This document shows positions 1-6,302 of a stretch of DNA of 6,646 bases, in pieces. Numbering within the stretch: position 1 is the first letter of the stretch; the number at the start of each line of letters is the position of its first letter. A program made the position numbers and the translations under genes. Below the pieces are notes generated by a model. That model was given only the letters and a program-made list of their open reading frames with translations, was not told the DNA's origin and ran no database searches. This stretch comes from an uncultured Campylobacter sp. (GTDB lineage Bacteria > Campylobacterota > Campylobacteria > Campylobacterales > Campylobacteraceae), in the NCBI RefSeq assembly GCF_937949835.1, contig NZ_CALEDC010000465.1, forward strand, positions 1-6,646, in the 5' to 3' direction.

Positions 1-1
1 A

Positions 2-571
<570 letters not shown>

Positions 572-572
572 A

Positions 573-1400
573 ATGTTTTTTAAAAAAAAGTCCAAGCGGG
601 GCTTAAAAGGCGGCGCGCAGCGCACCTATGCGGACGGAGCGGATTATACGGACACGCAAGGCAGATATTCAGACGCAAACTTTGACGAGGACGATTTTTT
701 TGACGATGAAGAATTTTATAACGATGAAAATTTTGGCGGAGGCTTTAGCGAGGTAGGGGCTGGCTTCCGGAAAAATCGCAACGGAGCTTCGCGCGGTATA
801 GACGAAGCAGGCTCTGCCTCTGAAGCCACAAGCAGCAGCTCTAATTTAAGCGGTAAAAGCTCCGCTGCAAGCGGAAACTACGAAGGCAGCGCGCAAGCAG
901 ACGCGAGCTTTTACGGCGCGGAATTTATTGGGGGCGGCGATTTAAAGAATGTAGAATTATACGCGAAAGAAAACCTCTTCCCAAACGACGCGGATTTCGC
1001 GGCTCAGAGCGTAGAGCACGACTTTAATGGCACTGGCTTTGCGGCACAAGACATAAATTCTGCTGCGCAAGGATTTTCTTTTATGCCGCAGAACGCAGAT
1101 CCTGTCGCTAAAAAAGCTTCAAAGAAGCGTAAAAATTTAAAAGAACGGCTGAATTTTATCAATCCGTTTTCACCGCTTAAGCAGATTTTTGCAGCTCTTG
1201 CACTGATCGTCTGTGTCGTTTTTGCGGGCATCTTCGTGGGCGACGTGCTATTTGGTAAACGATCGTTTGAGGTGCTGCGCCAGCTGCAAAAAGAAAAGGC
1301 GTTTTTATTCACCGACGTCGAGCGGCTAAAAGAGGAAAACGCTGAGCTGCAAAAGCTTTATTTAGAGCGTCGCTCGCTCGATCCGGACCTTAAAAAATGA
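573..1400 (+). CDS. FtsB/DivIC-like single-pass membrane coiled-coil protein with long acidic N-terminal region
   Basis: The 275-residue product has three parts. Residues 1-190 are low complexity: a basic start (FFKKKSKRGLK), an acidic aromatic stretch at about 34-54 alternating Asp/Glu with Phe/Tyr, a Ser/Ala/Gly-rich stretch at 72-112, then a basic patch KKASKKRKNLKER at 180-192. Residues 205-227 form one transmembrane helix. Residues 230-266 form a charged heptad-like coiled coil (LRQLQKEKAFL..VERLKEENAELQKLYLE). A short N-in helix followed by a periplasmic coiled coil is the topology of the septal proteins FtsB/DivIC, and the locus matches C. jejuni Cj1671c. The division role is inferred from topology and context; the sequence signal is weak. 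The start at 573 has AGGAA at 556-560 and lies one base after the eno stop; the stop overlaps the next start (ATGA at 1397-1400), suggesting translational coupling. A second in-frame start at 1083 has its own ribosome-binding site (see findings). Confidence 0.85.
   Translation: MFFKKKSKRGLKGGAQRTYADGADYTDTQGRYSDANFDEDDFFDDEEFYNDENFGGGFSEVGAGFRKNRNGASRGIDEAGSASEATSSSSNLSGKSSAASGNYEGSAQADASFYGAEFIGGGDLKNVELYAKENLFPNDADFAAQSVEHDFNGTGFAAQDINSAAQGFSFMPQNADPVAKKASKKRKNLKERLNFINPFSPLKQIFAALALIVCVVFAGIFVGDVLFGKRSFEVLRQLQKEKAFLFTDVERLKEENAELQKLYLERRSLDPDLKK
1069..1073 (+). promoter_or_regulatory. Possible internal ribosome-binding site (AAGGA)
   Basis: AAGGA lies nine bases before an in-frame ATG at 1083 (Met171 of the FtsB-like protein). 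Initiation here would give a 105-residue protein holding only the basic patch, the membrane helix and the coiled coil, which is close to the usual size of FtsB/DivIC proteins. Whether it is used is inference. Confidence 0.35.
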
Positions 1401-2587
1401 GAAAAATTTCTTTGCTAATTTTAGGTCTTTGCGCTTTTTTAAACGCAGAGAATTTAAATGGCGCAAATTCAAACGCTACGAAACCCAACATCGTCGCGGT
1501 AAAAGAGCAAAATTCTACCGATTTGGCGATTAAAGAGCCAAAAACAGGTGCGCAAAGCCCAAACGCTAAAAAGCAAGCTGTAATGAAACCTGAAACATCT
1601 AAAAGCCCTACCGCAGCAATGCAAAAAAACGCCGTAGAAGCGAATTCCAGCGTCAAAGCAAGCGTCGCCAAAAAAGCCGTGAGCGCGCAGCTCTCGCAGA
1701 CCGGGAAAAAAGCTCCTGTGCTCAAAGCTGGCATCGGCGCTCCTTCGCAAGCCATGAAAACGGAGCTGAACTCTTCTGCGCAGCCTTCAGCTGCGACGCT
1801 TCCGCCTCCTGATGAGTTACCGATTGCGCCGGAAGCAAGCAAGCCAAATTCTACGGTAGCGCAAAATTTCAAGGCGGCACAGAATTCTACAGATCAAAAT
1901 TCTACGGTGCAAAACTCCACTATGCAACAAAACGCGCAATCTGCTTCGCAAAATTCCAATCCAGCGCAAAGCTCTGCCGCCACGCCACAAAATACGCCCG
2001 CGCCTAAAAATTTCACGCAGCAAACCTTTGCGCTTCCTTCAGACGCTCTTACGATCGAAAGCCTGATCGTGCGATATAGGGACGACGACGGGGCTCTGCA
2101 CGAAAAGATCGTTGATATCAATCGCTCGATTGATTGGCACGATGATTTCGTGCTAAGCGCGAGCGCCAAACCTGCGCTACATAGGGCACTGGACGTCTCG
2201 GTTACTTCGACTGATCCAAATTTACAAAAGCAGGTCTCGCAAAGCGGTATCACACCTAGCTTCGCGCCGCGTTTGGAGCTGCCGCTGGAGACGCTTAAAT
2301 TTGACGATGGACTAAAATTTGTCATCCGCAAAGACAGCGTGCAGCTCATCACCGCAGATGATTTCAAAAGCTCCGACGCAAATGCTTCGGGCGCGCTTGA
2401 AGCGGAGTTTTGGCGCCAAGAGATCCCGCTTAGCGGCGCGAGCTTTGCTGTAAATATCGGCGGCTTTAGCGACATCAACGTCACCAAAGAGGACGGCTAC
2501 TACCGCATCGGCGTGCGCTCGCGCGAGGGCAACCTTAGCATCAGACGCAAAGATGGCGGGTATTTGATCTACAAAAATTCTAATTAA
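1397..2587 (+). CDS. cgpA: CgpA-like secreted AMIN-domain-type protein, probable N-glycoprotein
   Basis: The 396-residue product starts with a typical Sec signal peptide (MRKISLLILGLCAFLNA, cleavage likely after Ala17), so it should be periplasmic. There is no lipobox Cys at the cleavage point. Residues 18-210 form a flexible linker rich in Ala, Ser, Asn, Gln and Pro, including three tandem QNST pentapeptide units at 162-175. Residues about 214-396 form a beta-rich C-terminal domain (TIESLIVRYRDDDGALHEKIVDI... LETLKFDDGLKFVI... YYRIGVRS) resembling AMIN-type domains, which in other proteins localise cell-wall enzymes to the envelope. The position after eno and the FtsB-like gene matches C. 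jejuni Cj1670c (CgpA), an identified substrate of the Pgl N-glycosylation system. Eight sites fit the PglB sequon D/E-X-N-X-S/T: Asn39, 83, 125, 168, 242, 329, 361 and 379. The start overlaps the upstream stop, so translation is probably coupled. The symbol rests on synteny and composition; precise function is unknown. Confidence 0.85.
   Translation: MRKISLLILGLCAFLNAENLNGANSNATKPNIVAVKEQNSTDLAIKEPKTGAQSPNAKKQAVMKPETSKSPTAAMQKNAVEANSSVKASVAKKAVSAQLSQTGKKAPVLKAGIGAPSQAMKTELNSSAQPSAATLPPPDELPIAPEASKPNSTVAQNFKAAQNSTDQNSTVQNSTMQQNAQSASQNSNPAQSSAATPQNTPAPKNFTQQTFALPSDALTIESLIVRYRDDDGALHEKIVDINRSIDWHDDFVLSASAKPALHRALDVSVTSTDPNLQKQVSQSGITPSFAPRLELPLETLKFDDGLKFVIRKDSVQLITADDFKSSDANASGALEAEFWRQEIPLSGASFAVNIGGFSDINVTKEDGYYRIGVRSREGNLSIRRKDGGYLIYKNSN
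1880..1924 (+). repeat. Three degenerate 15-bp tandem units encoding QNST repeats
   Basis: Three consecutive 15-base units (1880-1894, 1895-1909, 1910-1924) encode QNSTD, QNSTV and QNSTM. The shared core is cA-A-AA-TTC-TAC with silent drift in the third copy, so the array is old rather than recently expanded. Each unit carries an N-X-T glycosylation triplet, but only the middle Asn (168) has the acidic residue at -2 that bacterial PglB normally wants. Confidence 0.7.
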
Positions 2588-2592
2588 GGAGA
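2586..2592 (+). promoter_or_regulatory. Ribosome-binding site AAGGAGA for the nitroreductase
   Basis: A near-consensus Shine-Dalgarno sequence overlaps the TAA of the CgpA-like gene and sits four bases before the ATG at 2597. It fixes the start and shows that the gene is translated efficiently as the fourth member of the cluster. Confidence 0.85.
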
Positions 2593-2596
2593 GACT

Positions 2597-3226
2597 ATGA
2601 CACATTTAGAGATTATGAAATTTCGCCACGCGTGCAAAATTTTTGACGAGAATAAAAAGATCAGTAAAGCCGATTTCGACGCTATTTTGCAGGCGGGCAT
2701 CCTAGCACCTAGTTCTACGGGGCTAGAGCAATGGGACTTTTTGGTTGTGCAAAACAAGGCGCTGCGCGAGCAGATTCGCGAAAAATCGTGGAATCAGCCG
2801 CAGATCACCTCTTGCTCACATCTGGTCGTGATTTTAGCAAAGATCAAGGACATAAAGCTAGGAAGTGATTATATCGAGCGAATGATTACACGTAAAAAAG
2901 ATGAAGCGCCCAAATATATCGGCGACAGGCATAAATTTTATCAAGATTTTTTAAGCGGTTATTTTCACAACGACGATGAGGAGCTATTTAATTGGTCGCA
3001 CGCGCAGTGCATGTTCGCAGCACTTGCGATGATGAACGAGGCCGCAAGCCGCGGCATCGACAGCTGCCCTATGGAGGGCTTTGATCGCGCGGCGCTAAAT
3101 GAAATTTTAGGCATTGATTGGAACGATCGCCGCGTGGCGCTACTCGTACCTTTCGGCTACCGCGTAAACCCGCAGCCGCAAAAGATCCGCCGCGGCATGG
3201 ATGACGTAGTAAAGTGGATCGAATAA
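2597..3226 (+). CDS. NfsB/RdxA-type FMN nitroreductase (NAD(P)H-dependent)
   Basis: The 209-residue product is a full-length member of the nitroreductase family, FMN-dependent dimeric enzymes that reduce nitroaromatics, quinones or flavins with NAD(P)H in the cytoplasm. Visible signatures are the N-terminal phosphate-binding block FRHACKIFD at 9-17 (NfsB: RHSTKAFD; H. pylori RdxA: RHSCKMFD, from memory), APSSTGLEQW at 37-46 (family PSSxxxQPW), GIDSCPMEGFD at 153-163 with the flavin-contacting Glu-Gly of NfsB (PIEGFD), and the C-terminal KIRR at 196-199 where the family keeps basic FMN-phosphate ligands. Cys13 and Cys157 sit in the positions of cysteines in RdxA, which makes an RdxA-like enzyme and metronidazole activation plausible, but the substrate is not deducible. 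It follows the CgpA-like gene by nine bases and is probably last in the eno cluster, since a terminator-like hairpin follows. Nothing in its sequence ties it to the envelope genes upstream. Confidence 0.9.
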   Translation: MTHLEIMKFRHACKIFDENKKISKADFDAILQAGILAPSSTGLEQWDFLVVQNKALREQIREKSWNQPQITSCSHLVVILAKIKDIKLGSDYIERMITRKKDEAPKYIGDRHKFYQDFLSGYFHNDDEELFNWSHAQCMFAALAMMNEAASRGIDSCPMEGFDRAALNEILGIDWNDRRVALLVPFGYRVNPQPQKIRRGMDDVVKWIE

Positions 3227-3233
3227 ATTAAAA

Positions 3234-3306
3234 ACGGCTTTAAGGCGTTAAATTTACAGCGCGCAAAATTCCAAAGCCGGTGTGCGAAGCAACACACGCA
3301 TTTTTT
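3234..3306 (+). terminator. Probable intrinsic terminator after the nitroreductase gene
   Basis: GTGTG at 3280-3284 pairs with CACAC at 3293-3297 around an 8-base loop, followed three bases later by TTTTTT at 3301-3306. A wider inverted repeat, CGGCTTT (3235-3241) with AAAGCCG (3273-3279), precedes it and could form a second stem. The stem next to the T-run is only five base pairs, so efficiency is uncertain, but the position at the end of the four-gene cluster is right. Confidence 0.45.
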
Positions 3307-3370
3307 AGAAATTTATCGCGCTTTAGCCTTTTTCTCACCTGCAAATCTTGTGCGGCGAGATTTAAAATTT

Positions 3371-3378
3371 TATAAAAT
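3371..3378 (+). promoter_or_regulatory. Possible sigma-70 -10 element for argH
   Basis: TATAAAAT lies 28 bases before the GTG start of argH, inside a very AT-rich stretch (3361-3390). Campylobacter vegetative promoters are recognised mostly by the -10 box and AT-rich upstream DNA rather than by a -35 box, so the site is plausible. It would give a 5' leader of about 20 nt ending in the GAAGGAG ribosome-binding site. AT-richness alone could produce the match. Confidence 0.35.
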
Positions 3379-3394
3379 CACCGAAAATTTAAAC

Positions 3395-3401
3395 GAAGGA
3401 G
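3395..3401 (+). promoter_or_regulatory. Ribosome-binding site GAAGGAG that selects the argH GTG start
   Basis: GAAGGAG ends five bases before GTG 3407. It is too far from ATG 3416 (14 bases) and lies downstream of the longer GTG at 3350, so it argues for 3407 as the initiation codon. Confidence 0.8.
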
Positions 3402-3406
3402 CGAGC

Positions 3407-4804
3407 GTGAAAAAAATGTGGGAGGGGCGCTTTAGCGAGGCGAGTTCGGCGCTTTTGGAGGAGTTTAACGCCTCGATCGGCTTTGATAGGGCGCTTTGGC
3501 GGGAGGATATCGCAGGCAGCAAGGCGCACGCTCGGATGCTTGGCGCTTGCGGGATTTTAAAGCCTGACGAGAGCGAAAAGATCGTCGCAGGGCTTGACGC
3601 CGTGTTTGAAGAGATAAAAAGCGGTAAATTTGAGTTTAAAACCGCCGACGAGGACATCCACATGGCGGTCGAAAAGCGCCTAAGCGAGCTCATCGGAAGC
3701 GATCTTGGCGGTAGGCTGCACACCGCGCGCAGCAGAAACGATCAGGTCGCGCTTGATTTTCGCCTCTACGTGCTTAAAAGCGGGGCTGTAATCGCCGAAA
3801 AAATCTGCGAGCTAGTCGCCGCACTGCGAGATATCGCAAGCGAGCACGCGGATACGCTGATGCCCGGCTACACGCACCTTCAGCACGCCCAGCCCGTGAG
3901 CCTTGCCTATTATTTGCTAGCTTACGCGTTTATGTTTTGCCGCGACTACGAGCGATTTGCCAGCTCGCGCGAGCGAAATAACCTCTGTCCGCTAGGCTCT
4001 GCCGCGCTTGCGGGCACGCCGCATCCGATAAACCGCGAGCTTGTCGCGCGAGAGCTAGGCTTTGCGGGAGTGACGCCAAACGCGATGGATAGCGTCAGCG
4101 ACCGTGATTTCGCGTTGGAGATTTTGTTTAACGTAAGCGTGCTGATGACGCATGCGTCGCGCCTGTGCGAGGAGCTCATCTTGTGGAGCTCGCAGGAGTT
4201 CGGATTTGTCACGATCAGCGACGCCTACAGCACGGGCAGCTCGATCATGCCGCAGAAGAAAAACCCCGACGTCGCCGAGCTAATACGAGGCAAAACGGGG
4301 CGCGTAAACGGCAATCTCGTCGCGCTGCTAACGGTGATGAAGGGCTTGCCGCTAGCATACAACAAGGACATGCAAGAGGACAAGGAGGGCGTTTTTGATA
4401 GCGTCGCCACCGCGCTTGCGAGCCTTGAAATTTTAAAACAGATGCTAAAAACGGCTAAATTTAACGAGCAAAATATGCTAGCGATGACCAGGCGCGGGCA
4501 CCTCACGGCGACCGATCTGGCCGACTTTTTGGTGCGGGAGAAAAACGTACCCTTTCGCCAGGCGCACTTCATCACGGGCAAGGCTGTGGCGTATGCGGAG
4601 AATTTGGGCCTAGATTTGAGCGAGCTAAATGCGCAGCAGCTTGCAAGCGTGGATGAAAGCTTGGACGCGGGTGCGGTTAAATTTCTTGATCTAAACGCTT
4701 CTAAGGAGGCGCGCAAGTCGCAAGGAGGCACGGCAAATGAGAGCGTGGCGGCGCAGATTGAAATTTTAAACGAGTGGTTGAAAGGGATAAATTTAAGGGG
4801 CTAA
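3407..4804 (+). CDS. argH: Argininosuccinate lyase
   Basis: ArgH splits argininosuccinate into arginine and fumarate, the last step of arginine biosynthesis, as a cytoplasmic homotetramer. From the GTG start the product is 465 residues, the usual family length. Conserved blocks run in order: MWEGRFSE at the N-terminus, [32 protein letters not shown] (substrate-binding region), [14 protein letters not shown] with the catalytic-region His157, SDRDFALE, and the fumarase/lyase signature [12 protein letters not shown] at 277-288 with the mobile-loop catalytic serine, then [15 protein letters not shown]. No key residue is missing. The frame is open upstream to a GTG at 3350, but those 19 extra residues resemble nothing and have no ribosome-binding site, whereas 3407 does. 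The gene stands alone here, with a terminator-like element before it and a long non-coding stretch after it; no other arg gene is nearby. Confidence 0.97.
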   Translation: MKKMWEGRFSEASSALLEEFNASIGFDRALWREDIAGSKAHARMLGACGILKPDESEKIVAGLDAVFEEIKSGKFEFKTADEDIHMAVEKRLSELIGSDLGGRLHTARSRNDQVALDFRLYVLKSGAVIAEKICELVAALRDIASEHADTLMPGYTHLQHAQPVSLAYYLLAYAFMFCRDYERFASSRERNNLCPLGSAALAGTPHPINRELVARELGFAGVTPNAMDSVSDRDFALEILFNVSVLMTHASRLCEELILWSSQEFGFVTISDAYSTGSSIMPQKKNPDVAELIRGKTGRVNGNLVALLTVMKGLPLAYNKDMQEDKEGVFDSVATALASLEILKQMLKTAKFNEQNMLAMTRRGHLTATDLADFLVREKNVPFRQAHFITGKAVAYAENLGLDLSELNAQQLASVDESLDAGAVKFLDLNASKEARKSQGGTANESVAAQIEILNEWLKGINLRG

Positions 4805-4920
4805 GTACCGCACGGATGCTCGGCGAAATTTGGTGCTAAGTTTGGGTGAGAGCATGCCGCTTGAAGCGCGCGAGATAAACGGATACAATCTGATACCGAG
4901 ATTTAAGGGTTAGATCGGCA

Positions 4921-4955
4921 AAATTTTAAAATTCATAGTTGTGATTTTAAAATTT
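4921..4955. repeat. Perfect 12-bp AT-only inverted repeat, 11-nt spacer
   Basis: AAATTTTAAAAT (4921-4932) and ATTTTAAAATTT (4944-4955) are exact reverse complements separated by 11 bases. It lies about 115 bases after the argH stop. It could be a weak bidirectional terminator, a protein-binding site or a chance product of the abundance of AAATTT in this DNA. There is no GC clamp, so as an RNA stem it would be only moderately stable. Confidence 0.6.
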
Positions 4956-5054
4956 GGCGAGCTATGTAATACGTCTGCTGTGTACGGAGCGGGCCTCGTG
5001 GCAGTGTTTTAAGCACCCGCCGCGGGTAATGACTGCGCAAATTTAAAAATGACA

Positions 5055-5085
5055 GCGCACTCTAAGCTGGCTTTAGAGCAGGCGC
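5055..5085. repeat. Hairpin with internal loop in the argH-hemD gap
   Basis: CTCTAA (5060-5065) pairs with TTAGAG (5073-5078), with a possible extra G-T closing pair, and outside an A/CAG internal loop GCGC (5055-5058) pairs with GCGC (5082-5085). It is not followed by a T-run, so it does not look like an intrinsic terminator. Function unknown. Confidence 0.4.
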
Positions 5086-5267
5086 CTGAGGTTATAAAGT
5101 TAAATTTAAAAGACCGAGCCGGCGCAAAGTGGAGTGCTTGGTTGCAAATTTAGGCGCGAGATAAAATTTTAAAAAGCGTGCCGCTATGGGGTTGTTTAAG
5201 CGTGGCTAAAAAAGTGCGAGCAGGCTTTGCGGGCAGGCCTTAAACGGCGCCGAAAGCGGCTCGGAGC

Positions 5268-5349
5268 GAAGTTTAATCAGAGCAAATTTGGGCGTTAAGC
5301 GGTGTGCACGTAATCGATAAGGCGCGAATGGAATTTAATCGAAGCAAAT
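5268..5349. repeat. Imperfect direct repeat pair of about 20 bp
   Basis: The copies at 5268-5287 and 5331-5349 share GAA-TTTAATC-AGCAAAT with small differences, with a period of about 63 bases, and both are followed within a few bases by AAGCGG. They lie 65-145 bases before hemD, a place where regulator sites could sit. No regulator family is recognisable. Confidence 0.4.
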
Positions 5350-5416
5350 GAAGCGGCATTTTTTTCGTTTCTGCGCGTCGTGAAGACAGGGGCGAGGCTC
5401 AAGCAAATTTAAACAT

Positions 5417-5422
5417 GGAGGG
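5417..5422 (+). promoter_or_regulatory. Ribosome-binding site GGAGGG that favours a TTG start for hemD
   Basis: GGAGGG ends four bases before TTG 5427. The alternative ATG at 5415 lies on top of this sequence and has only AT-rich DNA (AAATTTAAAC) immediately upstream, with no Shine-Dalgarno at usable distance. Confidence 0.6.
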
Positions 5423-5426
5423 CGTT

Positions 5427-6059
5427 TTGATATATTTGGTGTCTAATACGAGATTTGATCATCCGCAGGTGAGGCAGCTTGCGGTCTGCGAGATAAAATT
5501 TTTCAAATTTAGCCTGCCTGCGCAGACGGGCGCGCTAATTTTTACCTCCAAAAATGCGGTGGCGGCGATAAAATTTAATGAAATTTCGCCTGATTTAGAT
5601 ACGCCCGTTTACGCTATCGGTGAGCCGTGCGCTGCGGCTGCGCGCGAGTTTGGATTTCGCGATATCTACACGGCGCAGCACGGGCACGGAAATGAGTTTG
5701 CCGCGGAGATCGCGCCGCTCCTGCAAGGCGCAGACGCGCTGTATCTGCGCGCGAGGCAGACGGTATCGAAGCTGGAGCAAATTCTATCTAGCGCCGGCGT
5801 GCGGCTGCAAAGCGTGATCGCCTACGAAAATTCTATCCTCAGCCTCCCCGCCGCCGCAAAGCCGCCGCAAGGCAGCACACTGATTTTTACCTCGCCTAAA
5901 AACGTTCGCGGCTTTACCGCAAATTTCGGCTGGGACGGGAGCTACAAGGTGATCTGTATCGGCAAGACGACGGCGAGCGTTTTGAGCGAGTTTTGCGAGC
6001 CGATAATCTGCGAAAGAATGTCGATAAAATCCTGCGTCGATCTGGCGCTTTTGCCATAG
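5427..6059 (+). CDS. hemD: Uroporphyrinogen-III synthase
   Basis: HemD cyclises and inverts ring D of hydroxymethylbilane to give uroporphyrinogen III, the branch point to haem and other tetrapyrroles; it is a soluble monomer of two similar domains. The family diverges strongly, but the pattern is clear: an N-terminal strand IYLVS, LIFTSKNAVAAI, VYAIGEPCAAAAREFGF, then ADALYLRAR, VRLQSVIAYEN (the usual V-x-x-Y hinge), TLIFTSPKNVRGF and VICIGKTTASVLSEF, i.e. repeated S/T-S-x-N-V and IG-x-T-A blocks. The 210 residues from TTG 5427 are slightly short compared with 240-250 in many bacteria but complete in motif order. I prefer TTG because of GGAGGG at 5417-5422; an ATG at 5415 would add four residues (MEGV). 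It follows the long non-coding gap, and no other hem gene is visible. Confidence 0.88.
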   Translation: MIYLVSNTRFDHPQVRQLAVCEIKFFKFSLPAQTGALIFTSKNAVAAIKFNEISPDLDTPVYAIGEPCAAAAREFGFRDIYTAQHGHGNEFAAEIAPLLQGADALYLRARQTVSKLEQILSSAGVRLQSVIAYENSILSLPAAAKPPQGSTLIFTSPKNVRGFTANFGWDGSYKVICIGKTTASVLSEFCEPIICERMSIKSCVDLALLP

Positions 6060-6076
6060 TTTAAGCAAATTTTGAC

Positions 6077-6082
6077 TATAAT
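6077..6082 (+). promoter_or_regulatory. Perfect TATAAT -10 box upstream of the structured RNA
   Basis: TATAAT is preceded by TTTTGAC and an AT-rich tract, the usual shape of a Campylobacter vegetative promoter. Start of transcription would fall near 6087-6090, exactly where the closing stem of the RNA described below begins. That coincidence strengthens both calls. Confidence 0.65.
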
Positions 6083-6086
6083 TTTG

Positions 6087-6285
6087 CCCAAGCCTGGGTG
6101 AAGCGAGAGCGTTTTATATGAGGGTTCAACATATTTGTATAAGCGACGACGTGAGAGGTCCGTGTGACGCGGCTCGGCTCGAGCTTTTGTTAAAGTTACG
6201 GGTTGCGACCTAGAGATTTTTCCTAGTTGCAAGATTGGCTTTGTTTGAGCCGATTCTTTTTACGCAACGCTCACTTGGGTTTTTT
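6087..6285 (+). ncRNA. Candidate structured RNA (stand-alone ncRNA or sqr leader), ends paired, T-run at 3' end
   Basis: The sequence directly shows a long-range closing stem of about 16 pairs: CCCAAG 6087-6092 with CTTGGG 6274-6279, TGA 6099-6101 with TCA 6271-6273, GCG 6103-6105 with CGC 6268-6270, and GCGT 6109-6112 with ACGC 6262-6265. Enclosed are local hairpins at 6116-6134, 6160-6172, 6172-6184, 6203-6232 (ten pairs, one bulge) and 6234-6254 (seven pairs). Six Ts follow at 6280-6285, and a TATAAT box sits just before the 5' end. Length (about 190 nt) and paired ends recall 6S RNA, but I cannot match a known consensus. I looked for and did not find the hallmark sequences of SRP RNA, tmRNA, RNase P RNA, or TPP, FMN, cobalamin, SAM or lysine riboswitches. 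Because the T-run ends eight bases before the Shine-Dalgarno of the next gene, an attenuating leader is the main alternative. Confidence 0.55.
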
Positions 6286-6292
6286 ACGTTAC

Positions 6293-6297
6293 GGAGG
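6293..6297 (+). promoter_or_regulatory. Ribosome-binding site GGAGG for the TTG-started oxidoreductase
   Basis: GGAGG ends five bases before TTG 6303. No ATG or GTG in this frame lies near it, so it identifies TTG as the start. Confidence 0.75.
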
Positions 6298-6302
6298 CTT
6301 CA

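Larger units (their letters stand above)
4805..5414 (+). other. Gene-free stretch of about 610 nt with AT-rich inverted repeats and hairpins
   Basis: No frame on either strand is open long enough to suggest a normal gene, and I recognise no tRNA, rRNA or transposase remnant. It contains a perfect 12-bp AT inverted repeat (4921-4955), a two-part hairpin (5055-5085), a GCCG-AAAG-CGGC hairpin (5249-5260) and an imperfect direct repeat (5268-5287 and 5331-5349). The word AAATTT occurs about nine times. A short frame reading MPLEAREINGYNLIPRFKG (4854-4913) has no ribosome-binding site. The stretch is unusually long for the compact genomes of this group; it may be a decayed gene, an untranslated regulatory region or an RNA locus. 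Confidence 0.6.

Noticed and set aside
1894..2487. Open frame of 197 codons on the minus strand inside the CgpA-like gene
   Set aside because: It mirrors a strongly coding, repeat-rich plus-strand gene, is Ser/Cys/Leu-rich without motifs, and has no reasonable ribosome-binding site or neighbours on that strand.
3350..3406. N-terminal extension of argH from an upstream GTG (19 residues)
   Set aside because: The extra residues do not resemble any ArgH N-terminus, and the clear GAAGGAG site lies inside the extension, five bases before GTG 3407.
4225..4731. Open frame of 168 codons on the minus strand inside argH
   Set aside because: It is the antisense of a highly conserved enzyme region; its composition follows from the argH codons.
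4854..4913. Short frame MPLEAREINGYNLIPRFKG after argH
   Set aside because: Nineteen residues, no ribosome-binding site and no recognised family. It could be a fragment of a decayed gene but is not supported as a gene.
6116..6134. GGGTTCAA within a hairpin, resembling a tRNA T-arm
   Set aside because: The stem is AT-only with a nine-base loop instead of seven, and no acceptor, D or anticodon arm can be placed around it.
5942..6232. Minus-strand open frame across the hemD end and the structured RNA
   Set aside because: It has no recognisable motif, overlaps the conserved end of hemD and covers the promoter and stems of the RNA on the other strand.
6087..6285. SRP RNA, tmRNA or RNase P RNA
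   Set aside because: The conserved core sequences of these RNAs are not present, and the length does not fit RNase P RNA or tmRNA.
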